In this document: positions 32,701 through 41,352 of the stretch, piece after piece
How the letters are laid out: every line of letters starts with the position of its first letter
How positions within the stretch are numbered: position 1 is the first letter of the stretch
Source: Candidatus Tayloriibacteriota bacterium
GTDB taxonomy: Bacteria; Patescibacteria; Paceibacteria; UBA9973; UBA6065
Direction: 5' to 3'
DNA length: 64,000 bases
Assembly (NCBI GenBank): GCA_016215405.1
Contig: JACRJQ010000007.1
Coordinates: 62,001-126,000 of the forward strand
Made by a program: the position numbers and the translations under genes
Notes under the pieces: model-generated
Databases searched by the model: none
The model's input: the letters and a program-made list of their open reading frames with translations, nothing else
What the model was told of the DNA's origin: nothing

Positions 32701-33099
32701 TTATTTCTGGCCTTTCTTGGCCTCGTATATCTTCTCCACCTCGTGAAGCACCTCAGAAGGGATGGTGGCCGCCTTCACGATGTAGCCGTCGACGTTGAGC
32801 TCCTTCGCCCTCTCTATGTCCGAAGACTGGCTCTGGTTCGTGAGCATGACGACGATGGCGTTATCCGCGAGCTTTTCCTGCCTCATCGTCTTGAGGAGCT
32901 CGAGGCCGTCCATATAAGGCATGATGATGTCGAGAAGGACGATATCCGGCTTCGCTCCTCCGCGCAGCTTCTCGAGGGCGGGAAGCGAGCCGACGGTCGT
33001 CTCGACGTCGTAGCCTGAGTTCGCGAACTTCAAGGAATACATGCCGAGGAGGAATTTATCGTCGTCTACTATGAATACCTTTATGTTTTTCTTCTCCAT
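32701..33099 (-). CDS. CheY-like response regulator embedded in the pilus operon
   Basis: A stand-alone receiver domain of 132 residues from the ATG at 33099; an ATG at 33159 would overlap pilB. IVDDDKFL gives the acidic pocket, VLLDIIMPYMDG the phosphoacceptor aspartate, MLTNQ the switch Thr and GYIVKAA the conserved lysine. No output domain is present. It lies between pilB and pilT, so it probably modulates one of the motor ATPases, as PilG/PilH-type regulators do. No histidine kinase is encoded nearby. Confidence 0.88.
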   Translation of the reverse strand: MEKKNIKVFIVDDDKFLLGMYSLKFANSGYDVETTVGSLPALEKLRGGAKPDIVLLDIIMPYMDGLELLKTMRQEKLADNAIVVMLTNQSQSSDIERAKELNVDGYIVKAATIPSEVLHEVEKIYEAKKGQK

Positions 33100-33134
33100 G
33101 GGATTTGTGGTTTTTAGTATATCACAGGCGGACT

Positions 33135-34844
33135 CTAGAGCTTGTTCACCTCGCTCCAAGGGACCTGTCCCTGGAAAGCCTTGAGCATAGCGTCCTCTTT
33201 CATGGTTATCATCCCCTTCGTTCGAGCGATCTTGTACATCTCTTCTTCGGTGGCGCCCTTAAGTATCGCCCTTTCGAACTCGCGGTCCATCTCGATAACC
33301 TCGGATACCGCCATTCGGCCGCGTACGCCGTTAGGGCACGTGGCGGAGGCCTGCGCCTCGAAGACCGATTTCGGTATCGCGATCTCCTTTCTGAACTCCG
33401 CCGGGAGGTCGGAGAACTGTTTTTCGAGCATCATCTCTATAGAACCCTCGACAGGGACCTCCTTTCCGCCATCGCAGATGCGCGAGACGAGGCGCTGGGC
33501 CATTGTAAGGACGAGGGTCGGCGCGATGAGATACGGATCGACTCCCATGTCTATGAGTCGGGGCACCACGCCCATTGAGGTGTTGGTGTGGATGGTCGAG
33601 AGCACCAAGTGTCCGGTGAGCGCGGCCTGGATCGCGAGCTGGGCGGTCTCCTTGTCTCGGATCTCTCCCACCATGATGATGTCCGGGTCCTGACGGAGGG
33701 TCGTCCTGAGGCCAGACGCGAACGTATAGCCGATCTCGGGGCGCACCTGAGACTGGTTCACGCCCTCCATGTTGTATTCGACCGGGTCTTCGAGGGAGAG
33801 CACGTTCTTGGACTCGTCGTTTATCTCCTTGAGCATCGCGTAGAGGGTCGTCGACTTACCGGATCCGGTAGGGCCGGAGATCAGGATGAGGCCGTATGGG
33901 CGGACCATCGCCTTACGAAGCAATTCGAGGTTTCGCGGAGAGAACCCGATATCGTCGAGCGATCGCACTCCTTTTTCCTGGTCGAGGATACGCATCTCGA
34001 TCTTCTCGCCATAGTAGGCCGGGAACGTGGACACGCGGAAATCGACCTTCCTCCCCTCTATCCTCGCGGAGAATCGGCCGTCCTGAGGCTTCCTCTTCTC
34101 GTCGAGCTTCATGTTCGAGAGGATCTTGATGCGCGCGACGACCGCGTCATGGACCTTTACTGGCAGGACAAGGGACGTATGCAGGTCGCCGTCGACGCGG
34201 AAGCGCACGCGGACCTTGTCGGAGAGCCTCTCCACGTGGATATCCGATGCGGAGCCCTCCACGGCGTAGCGCAAAATGGTCGCCACTATCTTCGTGACAG
34301 GCGCGTCCTCTATGATGCGCGTCTCGCTTCCGGGCGTAGGGGCTGTCGCGACCTTCTCCTCGGCGTCTACGTCCGCGATATCCGTCTCGAGCTCGGAAAG
34401 GGCTTTGGTCACCTCTCCGGAAAGGCCCTTATAGAGGTCTATGGCCGCCTTGAAGTCCTCTTCCGATATGAGGAAGACCTTGAACGGCATGTTGATCTTC
34501 GACGCGATGAAGTTAAGGGCGTCGCGGGCGTCTATGTCGTCAGGGTCGACGACTCCGACTTCGAGGACATTCTGCTTTACGGCCATCGGCACGAACTGAT
34601 AGTGGAGAGCCGACTCCTCGGGGATGTACTTGAGTATATCGAAAGGTATCGTCTGGTCTTTGAGCGACCGGACAGGGACGCCGAGGGCCTCCCCTTTCGC
34701 CGCGAGGATATCGGCGTCCTTCCAACCGTGCTTTTTCAGCACGAGCTCGATAGGCTCGCCGGTGAGGCGCGACTCCTCCGAGAACGCCGCTGCGTCCTTC
34801 TTGTCTATCGCTTTCTTTTGTAGAAGGGTTTCGAGTACGCTCAT
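33135..34844 (-). CDS. pilB: Pilus assembly ATPase PilB
   Basis: 569 residues. N-terminal MshEN/GspE-N type region (about 1-140), then GPTGSGKSTT, Asp box SLEDPVEY, Walker B IIMVGEIRD and His box HLVLSTIHTN. PilB hydrolyses ATP to drive pilus extension. The usual zinc-binding tetracysteine insert is degenerate: only one cysteine remains on each side (SRICDGG and SATCPNGVRGRM). A 12 nt gap separates it from the PilP-like gene upstream. Confidence 0.94.
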   Translation of the reverse strand: MSVLETLLQKKAIDKKDAAAFSEESRLTGEPIELVLKKHGWKDADILAAKGEALGVPVRSLKDQTIPFDILKYIPEESALHYQFVPMAVKQNVLEVGVVDPDDIDARDALNFIASKINMPFKVFLISEEDFKAAIDLYKGLSGEVTKALSELETDIADVDAEEKVATAPTPGSETRIIEDAPVTKIVATILRYAVEGSASDIHVERLSDKVRVRFRVDGDLHTSLVLPVKVHDAVVARIKILSNMKLDEKRKPQDGRFSARIEGRKVDFRVSTFPAYYGEKIEMRILDQEKGVRSLDDIGFSPRNLELLRKAMVRPYGLILISGPTGSGKSTTLYAMLKEINDESKNVLSLEDPVEYNMEGVNQSQVRPEIGYTFASGLRTTLRQDPDIIMVGEIRDKETAQLAIQAALTGHLVLSTIHTNTSMGVVPRLIDMGVDPYLIAPTLVLTMAQRLVSRICDGGKEVPVEGSIEMMLEKQFSDLPAEFRKEIAIPKSVFEAQASATCPNGVRGRMAVSEVIEMDREFERAILKGATEEEMYKIARTKGMITMKEDAMLKAFQGQVPWSEVNKL

Positions 34845-34856
34845 TTGTAGCGGCGC

Positions 34857-35192
34857 CTAGAACGCAGAGCTCGTCGTGGTCGATCCTGCGAAGGGCGCGA
34901 ACGGATTAGGCCTGCCGGGAGTCTCTGGGGCGAGGGTCTTGCTGAAGTCGGTGAGGCTCGACCAGATAGGGTCTCGGAACAGGGAGTCGTCGAGCTTGAG
35001 GCGCTTCAATTCGAAGAGCGCGGAAAGGAGGTCCCCCTCGACCGCCTGCTCCTGGCCAGAAGCCGACGACGTGAGAAGCCCTGTGTCGGGGATCCTGTCG
35101 CGCTTTATATAGGCATAGCCGGCGAAGAGCACGAGCCCTATGGCGATGAGCGCTATGATGAGATTCCTCGCGGTGTGTGATCTCTGTTGCAT
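34857..35192 (-). CDS. Small single-pass protein in the PilP position
   Basis: 111 residues: one helix (LIIALIAIGLVLFAGYAYI), a helical stretch (LLSALFELKRLKLDDSLFRDPIW) and a C-terminal GRPNPFAPF motif. The RPNPF(A/R)PF ending and the place after pilO are like those of alignment-complex partners in Gram-positive and CPR pili. No PilP beta-domain is seen, so the assignment rests on position and motif. Confidence 0.7.
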   Translation of the reverse strand: MQQRSHTARNLIIALIAIGLVLFAGYAYIKRDRIPDTGLLTSSASGQEQAVEGDLLSALFELKRLKLDDSLFRDPIWSSLTDFSKTLAPETPGRPNPFAPFAGSTTTSSAF

Positions 35193-35193
35193 A

Positions 35194-35763
35194 TTATTTG
35201 AGCCAATAGGTCTTTACGGACACGTTGTAGTCGTAGAGGTCGCTCTGATTCGACGACGCGAACTGTATGCCTGTGACGTCGATGATGCGCAGGCTCTGCT
35301 CAAGGTCGCGGAGGAACGCGAGGAAGGTGTTATAAGGAGCCGTCGTCGAGAACGAGAGCGTGAGGGTGCCGTAGGCGGTCGAATCTCGGCCGATGGTATC
35401 GCCGTCTCCCCCAGGCTCGGCCCGGAAGTTCCTGATCCTCATGCCGTAGCTTTTAGCCATCTCGTCGACGTCGATCACGAGGCGGACGTTGTCGATGTTG
35501 TTCGGGAGGAGCTTCTCGAGCTTCTCGAGGTTCGACCTCGGCATCTCGTTGAACTTCTTGAGGAGCCTCTCCTTCTCCTCTTGGTACTCACGCGAGTTGG
35601 TGAGCGCCCGGTCGTAGTCGGCCTTCTTCGAGAGGAGCTCCTTTATCGAGAGCTCTTTCTCGGTCGCGTCGGGAGCGGAGACGGAGGAATAGGTCGGATC
35701 GATGTATCCGAAGAAGAGCCCGAAGGAAGCTATTACGAGGATTATGGATACGATGTTGCTCAT
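35194..35763 (-). CDS. pilO: Pilus alignment protein PilO-like
   Basis: 189 residues: a helix near 5-22, a coiled coil (about 35-90) and a ferredoxin-like domain (about 95-189) with LSFSTTAPYNTFLAFLRDLEQSLRIIDV, the PilO/GspM-type pattern. It overlaps the pilN-like gene by 4 nt (ATGA). PilN and PilO heterodimers link PilM to the periplasmic side in didermous cells; in a CPR cell they must act at the outer face of the single membrane. Confidence 0.8.
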   Translation of the reverse strand: MSNIVSIILVIASFGLFFGYIDPTYSSVSAPDATEKELSIKELLSKKADYDRALTNSREYQEEKERLLKKFNEMPRSNLEKLEKLLPNNIDNVRLVIDVDEMAKSYGMRIRNFRAEPGGDGDTIGRDSTAYGTLTLSFSTTAPYNTFLAFLRDLEQSLRIIDVTGIQFASSNQSDLYDYNVSVKTYWLK

Positions 35764-36440
35764 TGTCGTTGTGTCGTAGAGGTCGCGAACGGATTAGGAT
35801 TCCCTTGGGCCGCCGGAGTGCTCGACGCCTGCTGCGCTGCTGGAGCGACGCTCTTCGAGAGACCGCCCGAATAGAGGAGGAGCGTAGGGTCTATCGTCGT
35901 CGAGACGCTAAACGAGACCGTGCCCGCGGACTCGAGCGTCATGTCGCCTATGATCGTGTTCTTGAGATACTTCTGGCTGTTGAGGATGTCGGACTGGAGC
36001 GCGACCGAGGCATAGCCCTGGGCCTGTCCCTTCATCTCCACCTGTATCTGGTCAGGCGCGAGGTAGGCGAAGCTGAAGTCGCGGAAACGCACGCTTCGAA
36101 GAGTGATCTTCGAGAGGAAGTCGAAGAGAGGCGTCGCCGAGACGTGGGTGGAGAACAGCTTCTTCGACGTCTCGATCCTACTGTCGAGGCGAGTCACCTG
36201 CTGGATGAAAGCGGGATCAAACGCCTCTTTCGCGAGGTCGAAGGACGCCTTCCTCTCCTCTATCTGCTTTACGAGGAGGCTCTTATAGAAGAAGGCTCCT
36301 CCGGAGAGGGCGAGCGCGAGGATAAAAAGGATGGTCGCGATGAGCGCGAAGAGATTGATAGCCGCCGGAGCGGAAGACATGCCCGGCTGGGCGACCATCG
36401 GCTTCTTCGGTATGAACGATGATTGGAATCGAGGATCCAT
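35760..36440 (-). CDS. pilN: Pilus alignment protein PilN-like
   Basis: 226 residues. One helix (about 28-52) is followed by a coiled coil and a ferredoxin-like domain including SKITLRSVRFRDFSFAYLAPDQIQVEMKGQAQGYASVALQSD. The N-terminal cytoplasmic tail (about 27 residues) would bind PilM. The C-terminus carries a low-complexity NPNPFA motif like the neighbouring PilP-like protein. Located between pilM and pilO. Confidence 0.78.
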   Translation of the reverse strand: MDPRFQSSFIPKKPMVAQPGMSSAPAAINLFALIATILFILALALSGGAFFYKSLLVKQIEERKASFDLAKEAFDPAFIQQVTRLDSRIETSKKLFSTHVSATPLFDFLSKITLRSVRFRDFSFAYLAPDQIQVEMKGQAQGYASVALQSDILNSQKYLKNTIIGDMTLESAGTVSFSVSTTIDPTLLLYSGGLSKSVAPAAQQASSTPAAQGNPNPFATSTTQRQ

Positions 36441-36494
36441 AGTGCGATAGTACCCGATTATTATACTACCCCGACCTTCTAACTGCTATCCACA

Positions 36495-37616
36495 CTACTC
36501 GGATTCTTGGAGCTTTCGAAGGGCGATGCCTATGGCGACGGCGAATTCCGGCCCAGCGACGCGCAAGACCGGTTCGAGGAATGCCGGGGCCTCGGTCTTC
36601 GAGAACGGATCGCCGAGGACGACCTCCGTCTGGAAGCGCGTCCGGGCGAGGTCGAGGAAGCCCTTAAGGAGGGATCCTCCGCCGGTAAGGACGACTTTGG
36701 ATACGCTCCTGCCGTACTTCTTCTCGAACGCCCCTATGACGCGATTCGTCTCCGCGAACACGTAGTCGAGGTTAAGCGTGACGATCTCCTTGATGTTCTT
36801 GTGCTCCGGCTCGCTCGAAAGCCCGATGGTCCTCTTTATATGCTCCGCCTCCCCCACCGCGAGCCCCAAAGACCGCGAGAGCGCGAGGGTTATCTCTTGC
36901 GAGCCGCGATTGACCGTATGCGAGGCGCGCAGGATACCTCTCTCGATAACGTAGAGCTTCGTCGAGCCGGCACCCATGTCGAAGACCATGACGGACTCCA
37001 GGTTCTGGTCTATGACCGACCGCATCGAGCTGAATATCTCGATCTCGTAGAAAGACGACTGCAGCCCCGTGCCCTGAGAGATCTGATTGAGCCTGTTGAG
37101 GACGTCGTTGTGGATGACGACGAGAAGTATCTCTATGCCCTTCTCCTTCGGAGCCTCTCCTGCGACGGGCGCCTTCTCGAACTCGGAAAAGGAGTTCTCC
37201 TGCTTCGGGATGACCCACCAGTCGAGAGCGACCTCGGTGATAGGGACCGGGATATATTTGCGAGCCTCGATTGGGATCATCGTCGCGAGCTGCTTCTGGT
37301 CCATCTCCGGCATGCGGATGAAGGAGAGGAGCGAGGACGAGGACGCGATCGATATGCCCGCCGCGCGGGTCGTCACGTTGGACTCCTTGAGGAGGTCCCG
37401 CAGAGCGTCCGTTATCTTCTCGTTCGGCAGGTTCGTGGCGCGGCCGATCTCGATGCCGGCATAAGGTCCCAAGGCAAGCTCGCCGTACGTCTCGAGCACC
37501 GCTTTGCCTCCCTTCTTGCGCAGTTGGACCACCTTTATAGACGACGAGCCGATGTCTATCCCGAGCACGCTCTGGCTTTGAGGCTTGAGGATGTTTTGAA
37601 AAAAGGAAAAAGCCAT
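36495..37616 (-). CDS. pilM: Pilus assembly protein PilM (actin-like ATPase)
   Basis: 373 residues with the actin/FtsA fold: phosphate-1 loop LGIDIGSSSIKVVQL, phosphate-2 VFDMGAGSTKLYVI and adenosine motif VVLTGGGSLLKGF. PilM assembles in the cytoplasm and binds the PilN tail. It is the first gene of the pilus operon, divergent from the ComF-like gene. Confidence 0.93.
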   Translation of the reverse strand: MAFSFFQNILKPQSQSVLGIDIGSSSIKVVQLRKKGGKAVLETYGELALGPYAGIEIGRATNLPNEKITDALRDLLKESNVTTRAAGISIASSSSLLSFIRMPEMDQKQLATMIPIEARKYIPVPITEVALDWWVIPKQENSFSEFEKAPVAGEAPKEKGIEILLVVIHNDVLNRLNQISQGTGLQSSFYEIEIFSSMRSVIDQNLESVMVFDMGAGSTKLYVIERGILRASHTVNRGSQEITLALSRSLGLAVGEAEHIKRTIGLSSEPEHKNIKEIVTLNLDYVFAETNRVIGAFEKKYGRSVSKVVLTGGGSLLKGFLDLARTRFQTEVVLGDPFSKTEAPAFLEPVLRVAGPEFAVAIGIALRKLQESE

Positions 37617-37679
37617 ACGGGATTCAGTATATCACGGCGATATAGCCTTTATATTCCCTTTAACCCCCTCGCGTAGCAT

Positions 37680-38372
37680 ATGCCCATGACGAAAAGTAAA
37701 GGCAAAGCCTTCTCGATGGCGATCTCCGCGATATTCGAATATGCCCTCGATACCATCGCCCCGCCGGACCCGCTCGTCCGAAAGATAGAGCGCATGGGAA
37801 GCGCCGAGTTCGCGAGGCTTACAGAGCCCTCCAGCTCAAAAGACCGGATCGCCAGCGTGACAGCCCTCTTCTCCTATAAAGACAGGCTCGCCAGGGCCGC
37901 CATACTCGAAGTCAAATCGTACGGCAACAAGAAGGTCGCCCACATCCTCGGAGAGGCCGCCTACGAATATCTTCTCGCCGAGCTCTCCGACCTCGAGCTT
38001 TTCGAGAATTTCGACCGACCCATCCTCACGGCCATCCCTATGACGAGAAGGTCCCTGCGAAAGCGCGGTTGGAACCAGTGCGACCTCATAGCCCGAGGCA
38101 TAGCCCTCGTCGACGAAGCGAGGGTTATCGACGTGAGGACGGACCTCCTCGAGAAGGTCAAAGAGACGAAAGACCAGGTCGGCAGGACGCGCAAAGAGAG
38201 GCTCGAGAACCTCAAAGGCGCGTTCGCGGCGAAGCGACCAGAAGAGATACGAGGCCGCAACGTGATCGTCCTCGACGATATAGCGACGACGGGAGCGACC
38301 CTCGGAGAAGCGAAGCGCGCGCTTCTGCGCGCGGGAGCTAAAAAGGTCTGGTGCGTGGCCCTGGCGCATTAA
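37680..38372 (+). CDS. ComF-like phosphoribosyltransferase
   Basis: 230 residues. The PRPP loop VIVLDDIATTGATL is clear, and MTRRSLRKRGWNQCDLIARGIA plus DQVGRTRKERLENLKGAF are the ComF family motifs. The N-terminal zinc finger of classic ComF is missing. ComF proteins are linked to DNA uptake in competent cells, and its place divergent to the pilus operon is suggestive. A second in-frame ATG at 37686 is possible. Confidence 0.82.
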   Translation: MPMTKSKGKAFSMAISAIFEYALDTIAPPDPLVRKIERMGSAEFARLTEPSSSKDRIASVTALFSYKDRLARAAILEVKSYGNKKVAHILGEAAYEYLLAELSDLELFENFDRPILTAIPMTRRSLRKRGWNQCDLIARGIALVDEARVIDVRTDLLEKVKETKDQVGRTRKERLENLKGAFAAKRPEEIRGRNVIVLDDIATTGATLGEAKRALLRAGAKKVWCVALAH

Positions 38373-38390
38373 AAGGGTCGCGCCGCCTAC

Positions 38391-38420
38391 TTGACTTTTA
38401 TGTATTAATCATGGTATAAT
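38391..38420 (+). promoter_or_regulatory. Strong promoter upstream of the gene at 38502
   Basis: TTGACT (38391-38396), 18 nt spacer and TATAAT (38415-38420). Predicted leader of about 75 nt. Confidence 0.7.
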
Positions 38421-38501
38421 TAACAGGAAAGCAGTCGGGAACGTCCCTAGTACCCTCTGCGAATTCGGCCACAACGGTCGAATAGTCAGTTCGTTAACGT
38501 C

Positions 38502-38975
38502 ATGAAAAATCCGTCCGTAATCCTCGCCACGACCTCCCTCCTCACGCCCGAGCGGTTCTCGCAGATCGCCCTCTGGCACGCCATCCGGCTCGTCCGGCGG
38601 CACGAAGGAGAGTTCACCAAGCAAAGGCTCGCGAAGTCGGCCGATAAGATCGCCCGGCTCAAGCAAGCCTTCGACTTGGGGGTCACCGAAGGAGACCTGG
38701 TCTCGTTCGCCCTCGGAGTGATCGAATCGAACCTGGACGAGGCGGTCCCGAGCAGAAAGAAGCTCGGCGACATCGCCCTCATCCTGTCGGTCCAATCATT
38801 CCGCGAGAACGGCCACGTCAAAAAAGTCACGCGCCGCGATATCGGGGCCTCGCTCTGCGAGCTTCAGGACCTGGTGCCGCAATCGAAAAGCGTGACGCTC
38901 GACGAAGCCTGCAAGTTCGCAGCGCTCGTCGTCTACAAGGCGGTCCTCGTGACCACCTTGGAACGGAGCTCCTAG
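38502..38975 (+). CDS. Soluble protein of unknown function
   Basis: 157 residues, mostly helical, no signal peptide or membrane segment. Two regions recur in style: ALWHAIRLVRRHEGEFTKQRLAKSADKIARLKQAF and ILSVQSFRENGHVKKVTRRDIGASLCELQDL. Lys/Arg-rich helices are compatible with nucleic acid binding, but no family is recognised. It has a near-consensus promoter and its own terminator, so it is probably well expressed. Confidence 0.65.
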   Translation: MKNPSVILATTSLLTPERFSQIALWHAIRLVRRHEGEFTKQRLAKSADKIARLKQAFDLGVTEGDLVSFALGVIESNLDEAVPSRKKLGDIALILSVQSFRENGHVKKVTRRDIGASLCELQDLVPQSKSVTLDEACKFAALVVYKAVLVTTLERSS

Positions 38976-39092
38976 CTCCACATCCGAAACGGGTTGCCCT
39001 TCGCAGAGATGCGAAGAAGCCTAAAGGGGTAATTGATCCTCCCGACCACAAGTCGGCCTGGAGCAGAACAAGAACCCTCCCTCTTTCGGGTT

Positions 39093-39126
39093 CCGGCCGC
39101 CATTCTCACGAATGGCGGCCGGTTTT
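39093..39126 (+). terminator. Terminator of the gene at 38502
   Basis: CCGGCCGCCATT-6 nt-AATGGCGGCCGG followed by TTTT. A smaller hairpin CTTCGCA/TGCGAAG lies upstream near 39000. Confidence 0.8.
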
Positions 39127-39128
39127 CG

Positions 39129-39479
39129 TTATCGAGAGAGCATCGAGAAGATAAGGCCCACCGAAACGGACGCCGCGTTCGCGACGAACGATACGAAAAG
39201 CGCATCTTTGATCTTGAGGCCGAGGAGTTGTTTATAGACCAGGGCCTCGATAGCGACTATCACCGCTTCGCCCAGGGTCGAATACCACGCGAAACCGAAG
39301 AATTCCGGCAGCACGAACCACAGGTACGGAAGCGTGAGAGACGAAGCGAGGATAGCGGCGAGGAGAGACGCGCCGCGCGCGCCCTTTTCATAGACGAAAG
39401 CGCAGAGAGCCCAGACGATCGGGGCTTCGACCGCGAGCGTGAGGAGGAGCGCCCCGAGAAAGAGCGTCTCGTATCCCAT
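39129..39479 (-). CDS. Four-helix membrane protein of unknown function
   Basis: 116 residues, nearly all hydrophobic, with about four helices, charged residues in loops (YEKGARG, YKQLLGLKIKD) and a Glu inside the first helix (LAVEAPIVW). Its start overlaps the stop of the secreted-protein gene as TAATG, so the two are translationally coupled and likely work together. Confidence 0.7.
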   Translation of the reverse strand: MGYETLFLGALLLTLAVEAPIVWALCAFVYEKGARGASLLAAILASSLTLPYLWFVLPEFFGFAWYSTLGEAVIVAIEALVYKQLLGLKIKDALFVSFVANAASVSVGLIFSMLSR

Positions 39480-40129
39480 TAGCAGCTCTTGCGCAGCCCG
39501 ATGAAACAGAGGATCTTCTGCCAGAGGCCGGCCTTAGCCTGACTCTTCGCAGGAGAGACATCGACGGGAGACGAGCTCGACATGAGGCTAGTCGTCGCCT
39601 GCGAGCTCGAGGCTGAGGCCGGAGCCGGACCGGAGAAATCAAACGGATCGTTATAGAACTCGCTCTTCCCCGGCTTCTCATCGGCTCGAGTCTGTACAAG
39701 CTTCGACTTGTAGGCGGCGATCCTGCCCTCGGGCGACCTCACGAGTGAGAATTCTATGTCCTCCTTCGAGAGAGGGCTCGCCTCGTCGATGTATCCGCTC
39801 ATAGGGCCGACGTTCTCGATCACCCTGTTCTCTTCGACGACGCTCTCGGGCTCAGCCTTCGACGTCCAGTAGACGCTTAGCTTGTTGAACTTGTAGCCCT
39901 TTTCGAGGCATGCGCCGTCCTTTACGCGGTAAGACTTCACGACCTCCCCTCCCGGGCTAAACTCTCGGGCGACGAGCGAGATCTCGGGAAAATCGGCGAG
40001 GTTCACGAATTTGACGCACCTCTCGAGCATCTTCGATCCCGGCGGGATGATATCGGCCGATGCGAACGACGGCGCGAGGGCGATGAGGGCAAGAGCGAAA
40101 AGAGACGATGGGACGTATTTCATACTCAT
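39479..40129 (-). CDS. Secreted protein of unknown function coupled to a membrane protein
   Basis: 216 residues with a signal peptide (LFALALIALAPSFASA) and a beta-rich domain to about 140 containing two cysteines (ERCVKF and GACLEK). A Ser/Thr/Ala-rich linker and a short C-terminal hydrophobic segment (LWQKILCFIGLRKSC) that could anchor it follow. An ATG at 40123 is an alternative start. Coupled with the membrane gene downstream. Confidence 0.68.
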   Translation of the reverse strand: MSMKYVPSSLFALALIALAPSFASADIIPPGSKMLERCVKFVNLADFPEISLVAREFSPGGEVVKSYRVKDGACLEKGYKFNKLSVYWTSKAEPESVVEENRVIENVGPMSGYIDEASPLSKEDIEFSLVRSPEGRIAAYKSKLVQTRADEKPGKSEFYNDPFDFSGPAPASASSSQATTSLMSSSSPVDVSPAKSQAKAGLWQKILCFIGLRKSC

Positions 40130-40214
40130 ATATTAAGCGCGCTTCTATGTCGCTAATAGTAGCAGGTATAAGGAGAGGTATCGAGGGCGGGGTTCGAACG
40201 CGAGCCTTCATTTG

Positions 40215-40301
40215 GCGGAGACGGAGAGAATTTCGGTCCTTACAGGACCAGTACCCCGATTGGCGCGAGTACGCGGCTCAATCGGGCTTCGAATCTCTCA
40301 C
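40215..40301 (-). repeat. 87-bp direct repeat, copy 1 (tRNA-Ser trailer)
   Basis: Identical over 87 nt to 40371-40457. On the minus strand it holds a T-arm complement of tRNA-Ser (GAGAGATTCGAA), a stem CCCGATTG/CAATCGGG, then GTACTG-GTCC-TGTAA-GGAC, and ends with a second sense-like copy of the tRNA 3' end (TTCTCTCCGTCTCCGC). No protein gene is supportable in 40130-40526. Confidence 0.85.
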
Positions 40302-40370
40302 ACCCCTATCGATGATTCGGTCACAGGTTTTCGCTTGCTAGCGAAACCCGCGACCCCGCCTCGCGCCGTC

Positions 40371-40457
40371 GCGGAGACGGAGAGAATTTCGGTCCTTACA
40401 GGACCAGTACCCCGATTGGCGCGAGTACGCGGCTCAATCGGGCTTCGAATCTCTCAC
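40371..40457 (-). repeat. 87-bp direct repeat, copy 2 (tRNA-Ser trailer)
   Basis: Perfect copy of 40215-40301, 156 nt away. The 69 nt between copies carry the module GATTCGGTCACAGGT (40314 on), a 7 bp hairpin with TGCT loop, and GCGACCCCGCCTCGCGC, shared with the tRNA-Asp trailer. Confidence 0.85.
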
Positions 40458-40546
40458 GCAGGCGTACCACGCCTGCTCGTCTCCGCCAAACAAAAAACGG
40501 CACTTTCGTGCTCGTTTTTGTATTGGCGGAGACGGAGAGATTCGAA
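40444..40546 (-). repeat. tRNA-tail palindrome with terminator and 8-bp insert hairpin (Ser locus)
   Basis: The tRNA-Ser acceptor end and trailer (40513-40534) pair with 40478-40499 around a small inner hairpin, forming the terminator. The copy continues with the T-arm complement (TTCGAATCTCTC at 40444-40455 against 40535-40546) but is split by exactly 22 nt (40456-40477) holding an 8 bp hairpin GCAGGCGT-ACC-ACGCCTGC. Confidence 0.8.
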
Positions 40547-40615
40547 CTCTCGAACCAGTTTTACCCGGTTAACACCTTAGCAAGGTGCCGCTTTCGACCA
40601 CTCAGCCACGTCTCC
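40527..40615 (-). tRNA. tRNA-Ser (anticodon GCU)
   Basis: A class II tRNA: acceptor GGAGACG/CGTCTCC with discriminator G, anticodon loop TTGCTAA, long variable arm (AACCGGGTAAAACTGGTT) and T-arm GAGAGTTCGAATCTCTC. CCA is not encoded. Confidence 0.94.
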
Positions 40616-40757
40616 CTCGTACTAGCTTTGGAGCAGAGAGACAATACCATATCGACGCTCGATTTTCTACGTTTTTCAGCGAAGATTGATAAAACAGAGA
40701 GCGAGTGATAGGGTTTGCGAGAATTCAGTCACAGCAACATCGAAACAGGAGGCTACC

Positions 40758-41243
40758 ATGGCTCAAGAGACCTATCAGACGGTCGAGTCGCTTTGGAACG
40801 AGGAGGGTCGCGGCATGAGAGCGGTGTGGAGCGCAGACCCAATGCATTTCCGGACGCTCACGAATCAGACAGCTACCGCGCACCTCCTCCTCTCTTCCAC
40901 CAGGCAAAAGACTCGCGGGGTCCGCGCGATCATCTTCGACGAGAGCGAGGGCAAGAAGGTCGATTACAGGTTCGACGAGGATTCTCCTCTGGCCTGGACC
41001 GACAGGGAGCTCGCGACGGCGTTCGACCGGGTCCGAAACTCGAAGAACCTCGCCACTGACCCTGACTTCGCTCGCGAATGCGGCGCAGACGTCGCTATCC
41101 GCGGCAAGTTCGCCCGCAAAGGCAGAGAGCTCGTCATCTTCTGCGAGGAAATGGAGGGAGACCCTCCCAAAAAGAGAGCGTTCTCGATCCTCGTCACGGA
41201 CGAAATCGCAGGGGCCGTGGGAATGCTCCTGCCGAAGCTCTAA
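40758..41243 (+). CDS. Unknown protein, first of a tandem paralogous pair
   Basis: 161 residues from the ATG at 40758, which has GGAGG 5 nt upstream; the frame extends to 40686 without support. Soluble, mixed alpha/beta. It shares with the next gene the segments RxKFARKGxxLxxFC and a C-terminal xxxDEIxxAxxxxL, plus a central Ala-Thr-Ala-His-Leu/Ala-Ala-His-Leu stretch. Not a family I recognise. Confidence 0.7.
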   Translation: MAQETYQTVESLWNEEGRGMRAVWSADPMHFRTLTNQTATAHLLLSSTRQKTRGVRAIIFDESEGKKVDYRFDEDSPLAWTDRELATAFDRVRNSKNLATDPDFARECGADVAIRGKFARKGRELVIFCEEMEGDPPKKRAFSILVTDEIAGAVGMLLPKL

Positions 41244-41261
41244 GCCCTTCATGCACTTTCC

Positions 41262-41284
41262 GCCCCGCGTCCGCGCGGGGCTTT
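41262..41284 (+). terminator. Terminator between the paralogous genes
   Basis: GCCCCGCG-TCCG-CGCGGGGC followed by TTT. Confidence 0.65.
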
Positions 41285-41352
41285 GATTTGAAAAAGGGCC
41301 ATCCCTCTGATAAGGTCACCCAGAAACTCAAACCAACGGGAGGATACAGACC

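Noticed and set aside
40215..40457. Possible CRISPR array
   Set aside because: Only two copies of 87 nt, spaced by a structured module found elsewhere; no cas genes and no regular spacers.
40108..40580. ORFs of 77 and 122 codons over the tRNA-Ser trailer repeats
   Set aside because: They are translations of the 87-bp direct repeats and tRNA-like sequence; repeated peptides simply mirror the DNA repeat, with no ribosome site.
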